From contig OX578133.1 of NCBI GenBank assembly GCA_951213105.1, positions 141,933,313-141,997,312 on the forward strand: 64,000 nt of DNA. The letters are read 5' to 3'. Positions 1 to 10,136 of this stretch are shown piece by piece (position 1 is the first letter of the stretch; every line of letters begins with the position of its first letter). The stretch is from Amaurobius ferox. Its lineage: Eukaryota; Arthropoda; Arachnida; Araneae; Amaurobiidae. Under the pieces are notes generated by a model. It saw only the letters and a list, made by a program, of their open reading frames with translations, ran no database searches and had not been told where the DNA came from. The translations under genes were made by a program, and so were the position numbers.

Positions 1-1363
1 TATCTGTTACAGTTCTGTATTTTTTCATATTTTTATAATAAAAATCCGCTCCTTTAAATTTACAACATGTATAATAAAATATTAGTTGATTTTACGATTA
101 ATTTTACAGCATAAATACTAACTAGTAATATCAATTTTTGTCATTTCAATAAACAATATGTGAACTATATCTGTTTACAGAAGGTCTCTATTTAACATTG
201 AAATAAATGATATGGGGATAATGGCACATTTGTGAGATTAATAGATGTTGGTTGTGACTTTTGGTAGATTCATATATTTATTTTCTATTTCCTAATGGAT
301 GAAAATATCTTTTAGAAGATTGCACATCTTTTATAAGACGTAAGAACTTGAATAATTTTTTTTATATAAATATCATCCCAATAAAAATAAACAAATTTGA
401 TTTCCCTCATTTTAAAATCAAATTTTATCTTTGCAGATTCTGTCTATAAATGTAATTTTTATGATAATCTATTAATTATTATACTTTTAAAAATTATTTA
501 AACATTAAAAGGATTTTTATGATCTTTGTGTACGCGTGTGTGTTTCTGTGCATAATAAATTATAAAACGACAATCCAAAATAATGTGTAATCATTAACTA
601 TTCCGAGAATTACTTAATTATAAAAAATGGCTTAGCAATATAGCTTATTAAATATGATGAAGACGTGGAGTTAAACGAAGCAAAACATAAAGTAATTTGT
701 TACATAAGATAATTTTTATAAGCATTTTATGCATATTTGATTCAAGAGTATGAAGTTTGTTGTTTCTAAATGCAAATACAATTTTTGTATTTAATATAAA
801 TCTAAAATTTGATGTCATAATATAATGTACTTTCCACCTGAATTCCATGTTGTATAATTTTTCTACGCTCTATTTTTTTATTTATAGAACTTTATATTTA
901 AAAATTAGAAAGCCCTAATGTGTTTAGACACGGATTCTTCATTTGTATTATTTTGTTATAAACGGACTTCTTTGCAGCATTTTGCCATTTATGCCTATAA
1001 ATTGATTGTAATCTCCAAAATAAGACTTAGCGAGTTTTTCTTTTATAATAATTTGTACCAGCAATTTCGCTGCTTCAAAGAGCATTTACAGTAACATAAC
1101 TTTAGCTTTTTTATTTCTTTTTGATTTACTAAAATAATTTTTGAGCTAAAATATTTTGTTTAATAACGTCCTAAAAAGCTGTAATAATAACTCCCTCCTC
1201 CTAATCTCCTCTAACTATGAGATAAAATATTACATTAGTATCCTATTTTCATGATGCAGAAAAATATTTAAATGCAAAAACAATAATTGTAAAATCTTAC
1301 AGCTTTTTTTTGTACTATTAAACCTCTCTGAAATGTGCTTTAATATGTCATTTGCAAAGAATT
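1..1363. other. AT-rich stretch, nothing recognised
   Basis: No coding exon, RNA gene or repeat family could be supported. Short open frames on the - strand (for example 648-848) have low-complexity AT-driven composition and no recognisable domain. Confidence 0.5.
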
Positions 1364-1433
1364 TATCCTGACCAAAATTTGAACCTCTGCGCCTGGCTAA
1401 TTGTTGCTCTATTAAGCTACTGGGATAATAGTC
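1364..1433 (-). repeat. tRNA-like sequence (tRNA pseudogene or SINE head)
   Basis: On the - strand an A-box-like TAGCTTAATAGAGC is followed by a B-box-like GGTTCAAATTTTGG at normal tRNA spacing. The T stem pairs using two G-T wobbles and about five of seven acceptor pairs can form. It is too decayed to be a working tRNA gene. Confidence 0.5.
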
Positions 1434-1761
1434 CTCTTTTCTATAGTTAGAGTGGACCCTACATATTATTGATCAAATAAGTACATGTTAATTAAGTACA
1501 GTTTGTGACATTGTGAAATAATAGTACGTAAGCGAAACAATAACAACATAAATTGCTGCGAAAAAATAGTGATAAAATAAACGATCGTTCCGGAGAAGCT
1601 TAGTTTTTCTTCTTCAATGAAAATCAAGCGTTTTTGAATCGTTTGTCTACTATAATCATTATATTTATGAAGAGTTGAGATTGTTTTACTTACAAGTTAA
1701 ATACGCATTATTTTAAGTGTCGGATTGACATCATTCAAGGGGTAGTTTGTCTGAAAGAGGC

Positions 1762-1837
1762 GAATGTGGCTAACTATAACGAATATGGCTAACTATAACG
1801 AATATAGCTAACTCTAACGAATATGGCTAACTATACT
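1762..1837. repeat. 19-bp tandem repeat, four units
   Basis: Four consecutive units of about GAATATGGCTAACTATAAC, with one to three differences between units. Confidence 0.85.
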
Positions 1838-2975
1838 GCGTTCCCATATGTCTCTACTATTATTTTTGTCTAGGTTGACAAATTTTTGTAGAACCACGCA
1901 CCGTTTTTGCTCATACATCAGTCTGATGTATCAGAAACGCCAATTTCTGAAGTTTTGATCAAATCTGTTAAATTCATTCTACGGCTTTAAACACTTGAAA
2001 TTCACCGATGTATTTCAATGACACTAGGATTTTCGATTTTCGCGAATTAAAATGCCATTTGAAATAGAAATGTATTAAACATAATAAATTATAAGAGTAC
2101 ATGTTCACCGCATTATAATTTTTACTATAATACCCAGTATATGAAAAGGGGAGTATTGTGATGGGATTAAAAATTCGACTCACAGATTTTGATGGATTTA
2201 TACGTTTTAAACATTCCTCAACACGAGTGAATTATTTTTCAACGATGTCTGTGTGTTCATTTCTCTGCGGACACCATATGTCTTAATAAATATAACAAAC
2301 TGCGTGATTCATACGAGATATGGTACGATTATTTTAATAGGTAATTATAAGAGATCTATTGATTTTCATCGAGATTGGTAAATGGAAGTGTCCCCAACTA
2401 TTCGAATGTATTTCTTTTTTTCGAAAATGAAAAATTCGAGACTATGCTTAATAACTTTGAATAGTATATTAAAAAAATATTAATTATATTTCTAAAAAGA
2501 GCATGCTGGTTTGAAAAATATTACTTGTATCCTACACAATTTATAATTTATTCTGGTTAAAAGTACTTAAATGTCGCTCATTTCAACCACGTGGTTGTAT
2601 CATAATATGAAACACATTTGGAACCTCTGTGGATGTAAAGTTCCTTGATAAGTAACATCCCCAGAGGTTCTATCCAATTTAATCTATTCAAATTTACATC
2701 TTTTCTTCATTGTATTTTTTTATTTTTAATATTTTGCGTTTCCAGCATTTACCGTTCCTTTGACGCACGTGCTTAGACTGTATGTATCATTTTTATAAAC
2801 TGTTAATTTAATTCCAATGTTTTGTTGCTTACATCACCTTTTAGTATAAAAGTAAGATCAATTTTAATTCCCTGGCATCAATGTTTTCCTTTTGTTAGAT
2901 ATAATATTTGAAATCTTCAAATCCCCTTTGGCGGATATCATTTAACCTCTTTAACATTATATATTTATATATATA
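1838..2975. other. AT-rich stretch, nothing recognised
   Basis: No gene or shared repeat recognised. The short open frames here lack any known motif. Confidence 0.45.
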
Positions 2976-3093
2976 CAGGGTTGATAAAATAAAACTGGCT
3001 CGGAAAAGTTTTCTAATGATCTCCTTGCTGCTTAGATTACGTTTTCACGAAATTCCGGAAAAACTTTTCCAGGCCAGTTTTATTTTGGCAAAC

Positions 3094-3096
<3 letters not shown>
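2976..3096. mobile_element. 121-bp MITE with TA target site, next to a TA microsatellite
   Basis: The ends are inverted copies of each other over about 38-40 bases, beginning CAGGGTTGATAAAATAAAAC on the left. TA flanks both ends, as for Tc1/mariner elements. No coding capacity. The right end runs straight into a long TA repeat. Confidence 0.75.

Positions 3097-3159
<63 letters not shown>
3097..3159. repeat. (TA)n microsatellite, about 63 bp
   Basis: Uninterrupted TA dinucleotides directly after the MITE right end. Confidence 0.95.
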
Positions 3160-3161
<2 letters not shown>

Positions 3162-3395
3162 TTAATTTTTTAATTAGAAAAGTCACATATAATACATACA
3201 TGGTTCTCTTAAATATTGTTTAACATAATTATTTTATAACGTTTTTTTATTTTTCTTTAAAAAGTTCGGAAAATGATTTTTGATTGGTCAAAGCGCCTTC
3301 GATTGAATTCTGACGTTTATTGATTGAAATACTTGTACCAAATTTCTAAAGATATCGGGTCCATAGATTCACAAACAGACACTCAGACTTAATTG

Positions 3396-4515
3396 AAAAA
3401 ATCTCATGTGGACAGCACATGATTTTTCCTATATAATGTAATAAATGTCAGTGAAAAAATCATATTACACGGCACAGTGTTTTTAACTTTGAATATTGGC
3501 GCATTTGGCACTTTTTTGAACGACAGCATGTAAAACTATTTCGAAGTATCCAATTAACTAATATTTCGCGCAACTCTAAATTGACAATTATCAATATTGA
3601 TAGCATCCAAAATAAGCAACATAGTGCATATATATTAAAATATGCTAATAATTAATTCATCAATTAGGCGTCATTTTCGTTAATTTTACGTTATTTTGAT
3701 ACTTTGACGATATTTTCGTCGATTTGGGGCGAAATATAGACAAGTTGGCGATATTTCACTAAACTAGTCTCCAAATTCGCCGACATTATCTCCAAACGTT
3801 ACAGATAAATTTAGAGAACTTTACTTATATGTGACAATTGACGAATTGTTAAGAGTCACAATGCAAAACTAATAACTTTAATATTTTTAAAGTATCTTCT
3901 CTCATGAATGGAACGAAATAGATCCACGAAAATGACGTTAAGAAATTTATCGCATAATATTATCAATGAAAAGTGGCCATATTTTACAATAGTTCATACT
4001 TTTTTAATTTTATGTGATTTTTTAATAAATTTATTGAGAAAATGTGCAATATCTCGAGAACGGTTCACGATAACGTTATAAAGTTTATGTCGCTCGTTTA
4101 CTAATAAAAAATTGTATGTGGCATGATCATTTACGTAACATTATTGAAGATTCTACCTTTTTAATGATTTTTTCAAAATTTCATTTGAAATTTTGGGGGT
4201 CTTCCAAACATTCTATTACGTTTAAAATCAACAGCGCTCCAGTATTCAATGATTGTAACATTTGTACCAAATTCTTTCGACATGCTCCATTCATTCGTAA
4301 AATAGACTCCTCCATAGACTCACGAGCGAACACACACACACACACATACACACACACACACACACGCACACACACATACGTATATAGCCCCAAAACGTTC
4401 GATTCAAGTTCAAGGACGCTTGAAACGTTCTCTCCCGTCGAAAACTCAAATTCGAATTTCCCACGCCGTCATAATACTTTTCCCATATATTATATTATGC
4501 ATATACTTAAAGTAA
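3396..4515 (+). mobile_element. Repeat family B, copy 1
   Basis: Starts with the family B 5' motif (ATCTCATGTGGACAGCACAT), carries the (CA)n tract at about 4328-4378, and ends in a decayed form of the 3' segment that reads CGAATTTCCCACGCCGTCAT. The open frames across it (4116-4556 and its - strand mirror) are made by the CA/GT tract and are not genes. Confidence 0.7.
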
Positions 4516-5484
4516 ACATATTTAAATCTTATCTAGGAATTTTCAAAACGTATTAAAATCTGATTGTTGGATTTTTAATCCCATTGCAATACTCGCCCTT
4601 CTCATACATATTTTATTGTAGGAAGAGTTAAATCAGTCAAATCCAAGTATTGTCTACTGACCTTAATACTCAAGGATTCTAATTGGTCAGATTGAAGACT
4701 TTGTTTTGGACGAGAATTATGTTATTGCTGCCCTATATTCTTAAGCTGGGTTTACACAATGAAGTAAGAAACAAATTTCTGATACGCTAAAAATTTGATG
4801 TCAGTCAACTTTAAAAGCAACTTCACCAGCGCATTCAATTTCTATAGCCTACTACACAGCTGCTTTTCTTCTCACTTTCTTGTGTAAACCTAACTTTAGA
4901 CTAGTATGGCTCCTTTTAAATATAGAAGAAAATATAATCAGTAGTTCAGGATTGGAGAAATCTGGGAGCCAGATTTTCGTGCTGATTAGAAATCTGATCA
5001 TTTTCGATCCAGCATTTTTGACTGTGAGTAAAATTTTGATGAATGTAAAATTTGGCTTAAACCAAAACATCACCAATATTTTGATCACCTGAAATTTTTA
5101 CGTCTTTAGAGCCATCAGAACGCGTGTTCTCATAGGTCTAAATTTTTCATTTTTGATTCAGCTCGGAATCAGAAAATAAATTTTGCGCATTGAGAAAAAC
5201 GACTGGTCATGTATGTGGCCACACGACAACGTGTAAAAATAATTTTTTTTAGTCTTAGTATGCATTTTTTAATAACTTTTTAATGTTCAGTTAACTTGTT
5301 GAAGAATACAAACGACACTATATAATATTTTCGATGATGCTTTTGTCCTCTTTGTTATCTAGATATGAAATCAAATTAGGGTTACAAAAACTGCATTGCA
5401 TATACAATGCAATATGAAAGCTGGTTGAAAGGGTGGCTCCGAAATTTTTGGGCTGGTTTCTAGATACGAATGGAAGTTTTCCAA
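4516..5484. other. Unassigned stretch
   Basis: No gene or repeat recognised. Mirror open frames on both strands at 4852-5092 have no recognisable domain. Confidence 0.4.
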
Positions 5485-5550
5485 TTTTGCAGTAGCTCAA
5501 TAGATAAAGCATCGTCTGGTCATTAAGAGATCGGTGTTTATATTCCCTGC
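5485..5550 (+). repeat. tRNA-like SINE relic
   Basis: TAGCTCAATAGATAAAGCA resembles a tRNA D arm / A box, and a degenerate B box (GGTGTTTATATTCCC) follows at about the right distance. It looks like the head of a tRNA-derived SINE rather than a tRNA gene. Confidence 0.4.
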
Positions 5551-5584
5551 TGACAAAAAATTCTTTACGGTGCCCTAAAAACAT

Positions 5585-5660
5585 TATATATGGGTATCAT
5601 ATATACATATGTCATATATACATCATATATATGGCCAAAACATTATATATGGTTTAACCA
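5585..5660. repeat. Short ATAT/CATATATA-rich tract
   Basis: Repeated CATATATA/TATATGG words, about 230-300 bases before the FMO start codon. Confidence 0.6.
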
Positions 5661-5848
5661 TTTAATATGGCTGGAAGATATTCAGATATTCGGAGACTGA
5701 ACATTTCAAGTTGGTTAGAAATGATTTCATATAAAACCCGGAGAAGACGAAATGAGACGACGACGTTGCTATCAAATGAATGAAAAGCTCTATTTTATTA
5801 AATATCATAACATTAATTTATTATATTTTAAGGATTTAGTGACACTAA

Positions 5849-5886
5849 TTTTTCTTACAGAATCAATAAGAAATATTTTATTTCAG
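5849..5886 (+). other. Candidate 3' splice sites before the FMO start codon
   Basis: Two acceptors precede the FMO ATG: TTTTTCTTACAG ending at 5860 and TTTTATTTCAG ending at 5886. Either gives a short 5' UTR segment joined to an upstream non-coding exon that I could not locate. The first has the better pyrimidine tract. Transcript data would be needed to choose between them. Confidence 0.55.
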
Positions 5887-5893
5887 GTTCAAA

Positions 5894-6526
5894 ATGACCA
5901 CGAAAAAGAGGATTGCTATCATTGGAGGTGGCTTCAGTGGGCTATCGTCCATTAGGGCTTTGAAAGAGGAGGGCATGGAACCTGTTTGCTATGAAAGGAC
6001 ACCAACTCCTGGAGGAACATGGTGCTACCGGGAAGAAGCTCATCATGGTGTACCTTCAATCATGCCCACTACTATCATCAACCATAGTAAAGAAATGGGT
6101 GCATTGAGTAACTTCCCTCCAAAGAAAGAATACTCAAATTACATGCGACACAGCCAGCTCTACCAATATTTCAAAGATGTAGGAGAAGCTTTTGATTGCT
6201 TCAAACATATGATATACAACAGAGAAGTGATAAGTGTACGAAAAGCCCACGACTATGATGACACTGGAAAGTGGGTGGTGAAAGTGAAAAATACAGAGAA
6301 TGGTGAAACTACCAGCGATGTGTTTGATGGCGTCATGGTTTGTGTTGGACATATTACATATCCAAAGATGTATGAATTTCCTGGAATGGAAAAGTTTAAA
6401 GGCAAGATAATTCATACTCACAGCATGAAGAAAGTTGATATGTTTGCTGGTGAAAGGATTTGCGTGGTTGGTATTGGATGTTCAGCATTAGATGCTGCAG
6501 TGGAGACTAGCAATGTTGCAAAACAG
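5894..6526 (+). CDS. Flavin-containing monooxygenase, coding exon 1 (residues 1-211)
   Basis: FMOs use NADPH and O2 to oxygenate soft N and S nucleophiles and usually sit on the ER membrane. This exon gives residues 1-211. The FAD Rossmann motif GGGFSG is at residues 11-16 and GGTW at 40-43. An Asn in the INHSKEM context is at residue 63, where mammalian FMOs carry a conserved active-site Asn. The FMO-signature start FKGKIIH is at 168-174, and the NADP-binding motif VVGIGCSA is at 191-198. The Met at 5894 has A at -3 and lies 7 bases after a splice acceptor, so a non-coding 5' exon lies further upstream. The donor AAACAG|GTAACG ends the exon after codon 211, in phase 0. Odd points: the last Gly of the NADP motif is Ala198, and the signature Tyr/Phe is Met178. 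The family assignment is very secure; substrate is unknown. Confidence 0.95.
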
Positions 6527-6682
6527 GTAACGTGAAGTTAATATCTGTATTTAATGAGAATTATTGACGATTTAGTCAAAAAAGTTTTAAAAATTGCACG
6601 TCTGTAAGTATGGACAACCTGGTCAAGAAAAGATACAACAGAGAAAGGAACTACAATGTTAAACCCTGATAAGCACATTAAT

Positions 6683-6770
6683 GATGTTAAACATCCAATG
6701 CCAACTACACAAATCCTGGTAAGAAAGGATTTGCTCAGTTGGCATTGTTTGTGCTGAATTAAATGCATTA
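6683..6770. pseudogene. Two facing relics of the FMO NADP-motif segment
   Basis: On the + strand, 6724-6770 reads roughly E-R-I-C-S-V-G-I-V-C-A-E-L-N-A, matching exon 1 ERICVVGIGCSALDAA residue for residue with substitutions. On the - strand, 6683-6716 reads R-I-C-V-V-G-I-G-C. The two copies form an imperfect inverted repeat of about 22 bases around a short spacer, 160-200 bases after the exon 1 donor. Neither is in an open frame that could be an exon. I read them as degenerate local duplications of the exon. Confidence 0.6.
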
Positions 6771-7757
6771 TATAAGATCAGAAATCATGCGAAATATTTT
6801 AACGTTATATGAATACGCAACTGATCTTTTTGGGTTATTACATGCATTTAATATAACATTTTATATTTAAACTGTATTTAAAAACATCAGAACCTTGAAT
6901 AGAACCTTGTGAGGATACCTTGAATGGATACCTCGAGCACTTTTTCTCTCTAGCACGTTTTAAAATAAAATAAGCATATAAATGAAGGAACAAAAGTTTC
7001 TGCTAAATACCTTAATTCCCCTTAGCCTTGACCGTACTCATGTCAGGCGCACCGCACCGTTCCCTGATACGGTCACGGTCGTTTCTTCCACCGGGAAAAA
7101 TAAATGTCTTCAATCACAGTACTCACAGTCCACAAATAGTTGCTGGAGTTTGCAACGGTTATACACGAAAAATGCTCGAGGACCCAGATTAGTGACTGGC
7201 CTATTTTCGAAATTGATGTGAAGAACAAGTTCGAAAGCAGAATTTTCGCTCGGGAGAACAGAAGGAAGAAACAACAGACCTGGCAACCAGAAACCGAAAG
7301 TAACTTGAGATTCTCTGGTTGATGCAGGACTGGCAATACAAAATAGCAAACCGACAAATTGGATCCGTTTATAGACTTTTCCGATATATATTAGCACATT
7401 TTGATAGCGTAGGAAAACAATAACACAATTAGAATTTTCTAATAACGCTATCTTGCTCAAAGACATTTTTCTGTCATTGATAAGCCCACCAAATTTCATG
7501 GACGCCACTTGATTCTTTCGAGAAATATATAGCGGAAAAAATATCTGAAGCTCGGTAACGGCTTTGGACTCTTAAACGATTGAGTCCATTTCTATTTCGT
7601 TACCAAAATGAGTGAGTGACATGAAACGCCTTCACTCTTCAGAACGTATTTACCTTTGGACGTGAATAACATTTGTGGTCGAGGTATCTGGATGAAATCG
7701 GAACGTTACGAAAAATGTAAATATTTTGGACGCTTATGCCTCCGAGACTAAGAGATA
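6771..7757. other. Intron segment with no recognised repeat; hairpin at 7554-7604
   Basis: Part of it (about 7030-7350) is richer in GC than the surrounding intron. It might be an old insertion but shows no ends or motifs that I can name. Overlapping open frames on both strands have no recognisable domain. Confidence 0.35.
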
Positions 7758-8984
7758 ACAAGAAAGATCAATCATGCTTAAAGCATTGATTATGAAACAC
7801 TTTCCAACTTCAATGCAATTTTATTTAAACATGTCTAAAATGCAATACATTCCTCGGTAATATTTTAAAACTTATCACACATTAATTTATTATATTTGAC
7901 ACCTTAAACCTTCATTGAAAAAAATTAACTTCATTCAAATGACGGCATTAAAGTATAAATTGCCTGGCTTAATCATCTCTAAAATGTGATACATTCCTCG
8001 GTAATAATTTTAGAATTATCATAATACTACGATAATTTATTATATTTGAAAACTTCATCGAAAACAACTGAAATTCATTCAAATGACGTCATAGAAAAAA
8101 TAACACGCCTGGCTCTCTCTATAAAAGCAACATTTCATTCATAAATAATTCCCCCATTCATGTCATTCATCACAATACTATAACAATTTATTTTATTTAA
8201 AAATTAAGACCATTGAGCTACAAGTAAGTAAACTAAATGCGTAACTTCATCGAAAAATATCGTCCTTCTCTTTCTAAAATCAATGAATATTTCATTCATA
8301 TCAGCTAAGCAGACTCCATGGACTAAATGATTTTGTGTTAAAGAATTACAGCGATTCTAATACAACTCATTCTACATATTTTTCTGTTTACATTTTACAT
8401 AGGTGAAAAATAGGCTTAATAGTAGAGATAATCAAATTTGGAAAAGCATTTAAACTGAAATATATTGTCATTGTGTTGTTTCAGTATGTAGATGCACAGA
8501 ATTTAGGCAAAAATAAAGTAGTTTTAGGACGGATACAACACTCAATATGAATTAAAAAGAACTTTAAAAATCACGATTTTGACACAAGATGGATGCCATA
8601 TATCATTTTGAAGTAGGTCATGTGATCGTTTCATATCATGGACACGTAATCGCTTCATATAAGAGGTGTTATTATTATTTTAATTTTTATTTAAAAAACA
8701 ACTGAATATATTTTGCTGAATTTTTTTTATATATTTTATGGAACAATTTGAATATTGCCTAAAATTTTCGAAGCAATTTGTGAATTTTAAATCCGCTTAA
8801 AAAATGCTTGAAAAATTAGGTCCCATAGGGCTCAATGTATTCCATTTTTTCAACCCGGGTTCAATCCAAAACTAATTGGGTGATATTATTTATTTATATT
8901 CCCATAGGTCCTATAGACCGTCTGAACAACATACTAAAATTTCATTTTGATTAAGTCATTTTTACGGCAGTTATCGTGCTAACG

Positions 8985-9018
<34 letters not shown>

Positions 9019-9066
9019 ATGAACAAAGTCATAAACACTTTTCAACTTTGTTGTAAAGTGTTAAAA
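7758..9066 (+). mobile_element. Repeat family A, copy 1 (about 1.3 kb)
   Basis: Begins ACAAGAAAGATCAATCATG and ends at the hairpin AAACACTTTTCAACTTTG... just before an A-run. Carries about seven GACA units at 8990-9018. It has no open frame of interest, so it is non-autonomous. Full-length relatives lie at 17353, 29338 and 57496. Confidence 0.8.
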
Positions 9067-9535
9067 ATGCAAACAATTTATACTTGTTTTGTCGGAAATA
9101 GGATACTATTTATGAATATGCAAAAATAATTTCAATATTTTAATATTTTGAATATTTATTAAAAAAAAAAGTGTTTAGTTCTCAAGTTATGAGCAGTCAT
9201 AACAGACATATAGAAAAGTGTGTTCAATTCTCGCTATTCGGCCTTATTTAATTCTAACATTATTATTTCTAAAATTATTTCTTCTAAAATTATTTATTCT
9301 ATTTATTCTAAAATTAAATTAAAATTGTCAGTTTTTATTTTATTTGCGAGAATATCTTACATTTTATAAAATAATTAACTATAAATTTTGCTAAAACGAT
9401 CAAAAGAAACTTATCTTTTTAAAGCGTATCAGAAAAGAAATTGATTTTTTGAAACACCGATTACAACTGCAAGACTACATGAAAAAATTTTTCAAAGCAG
9501 TACTGAAAATATATACTTTCTTACTCACAGACTCC

Positions 9536-10136
9536 CTGTATTATTGTGAATGAGGTTTTCTTTATTACTGCGAATGAGGCTTTTGTATTACTGCAATTCA
9601 AGTTTTTCGTATTACTGCGAGAGAATGAGGTTTTCTGTAGTACTGAGAATGAAGTTTTTTTCCTATTACCGCGAATGAGGTCGTTTGGCATAAATGAGGT
9701 TTTTCTGTATTATTGCGAATGAAGGCGTTTGGTATTACTGCAAATGGTTTTTTTTTTGTGTTACTGCGAATGAAGTTCTTATTACTGTGAATGAAGTTTT
9801 CATGTATTACTGCGAAAACGGTGTATCTGTGTTATGCGAATGAGGCTCTTCTGCATTATTTCGAATGAGGTTTTTTTTTTGTATTATCGCGGGAATGAGG
9901 TTTTCCGTACTGTATGATTGAGGTTTTTCTGTATTATCGCGAATGAAGTTTCTCTGTATTACTGCGGATGAGATCTTTTCTGCATTACTGCCAATAAAGT
10001 TTTTTTTATATTGCTGCAAATTAGGTTTTCCGTATCATGGCGAATGAGGTTTATATTACTGCGAATAAGGTTTTTTTTATATTACTGCGAATGAGGTTTT
10101 TTGTCGCATTGCTAATGGGGATTTTCTGTATTGCCT
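9536..10136. repeat. 25-27 bp minisatellite, about 20 or more units
   Basis: Repeated units of the type TTACTGCGAATGAGGTTTTT with variable T-runs and point changes across about 600 bases. The - strand open frame at 9807-10019 is a product of the repeat. Confidence 0.9.

Noticed and set aside
4116..4556. 146-codon + strand open frame
   Set aside because: It crosses the CA microsatellite of a family B repeat; the His/Thr run is the microsatellite and the flanks match other non-coding family B copies.
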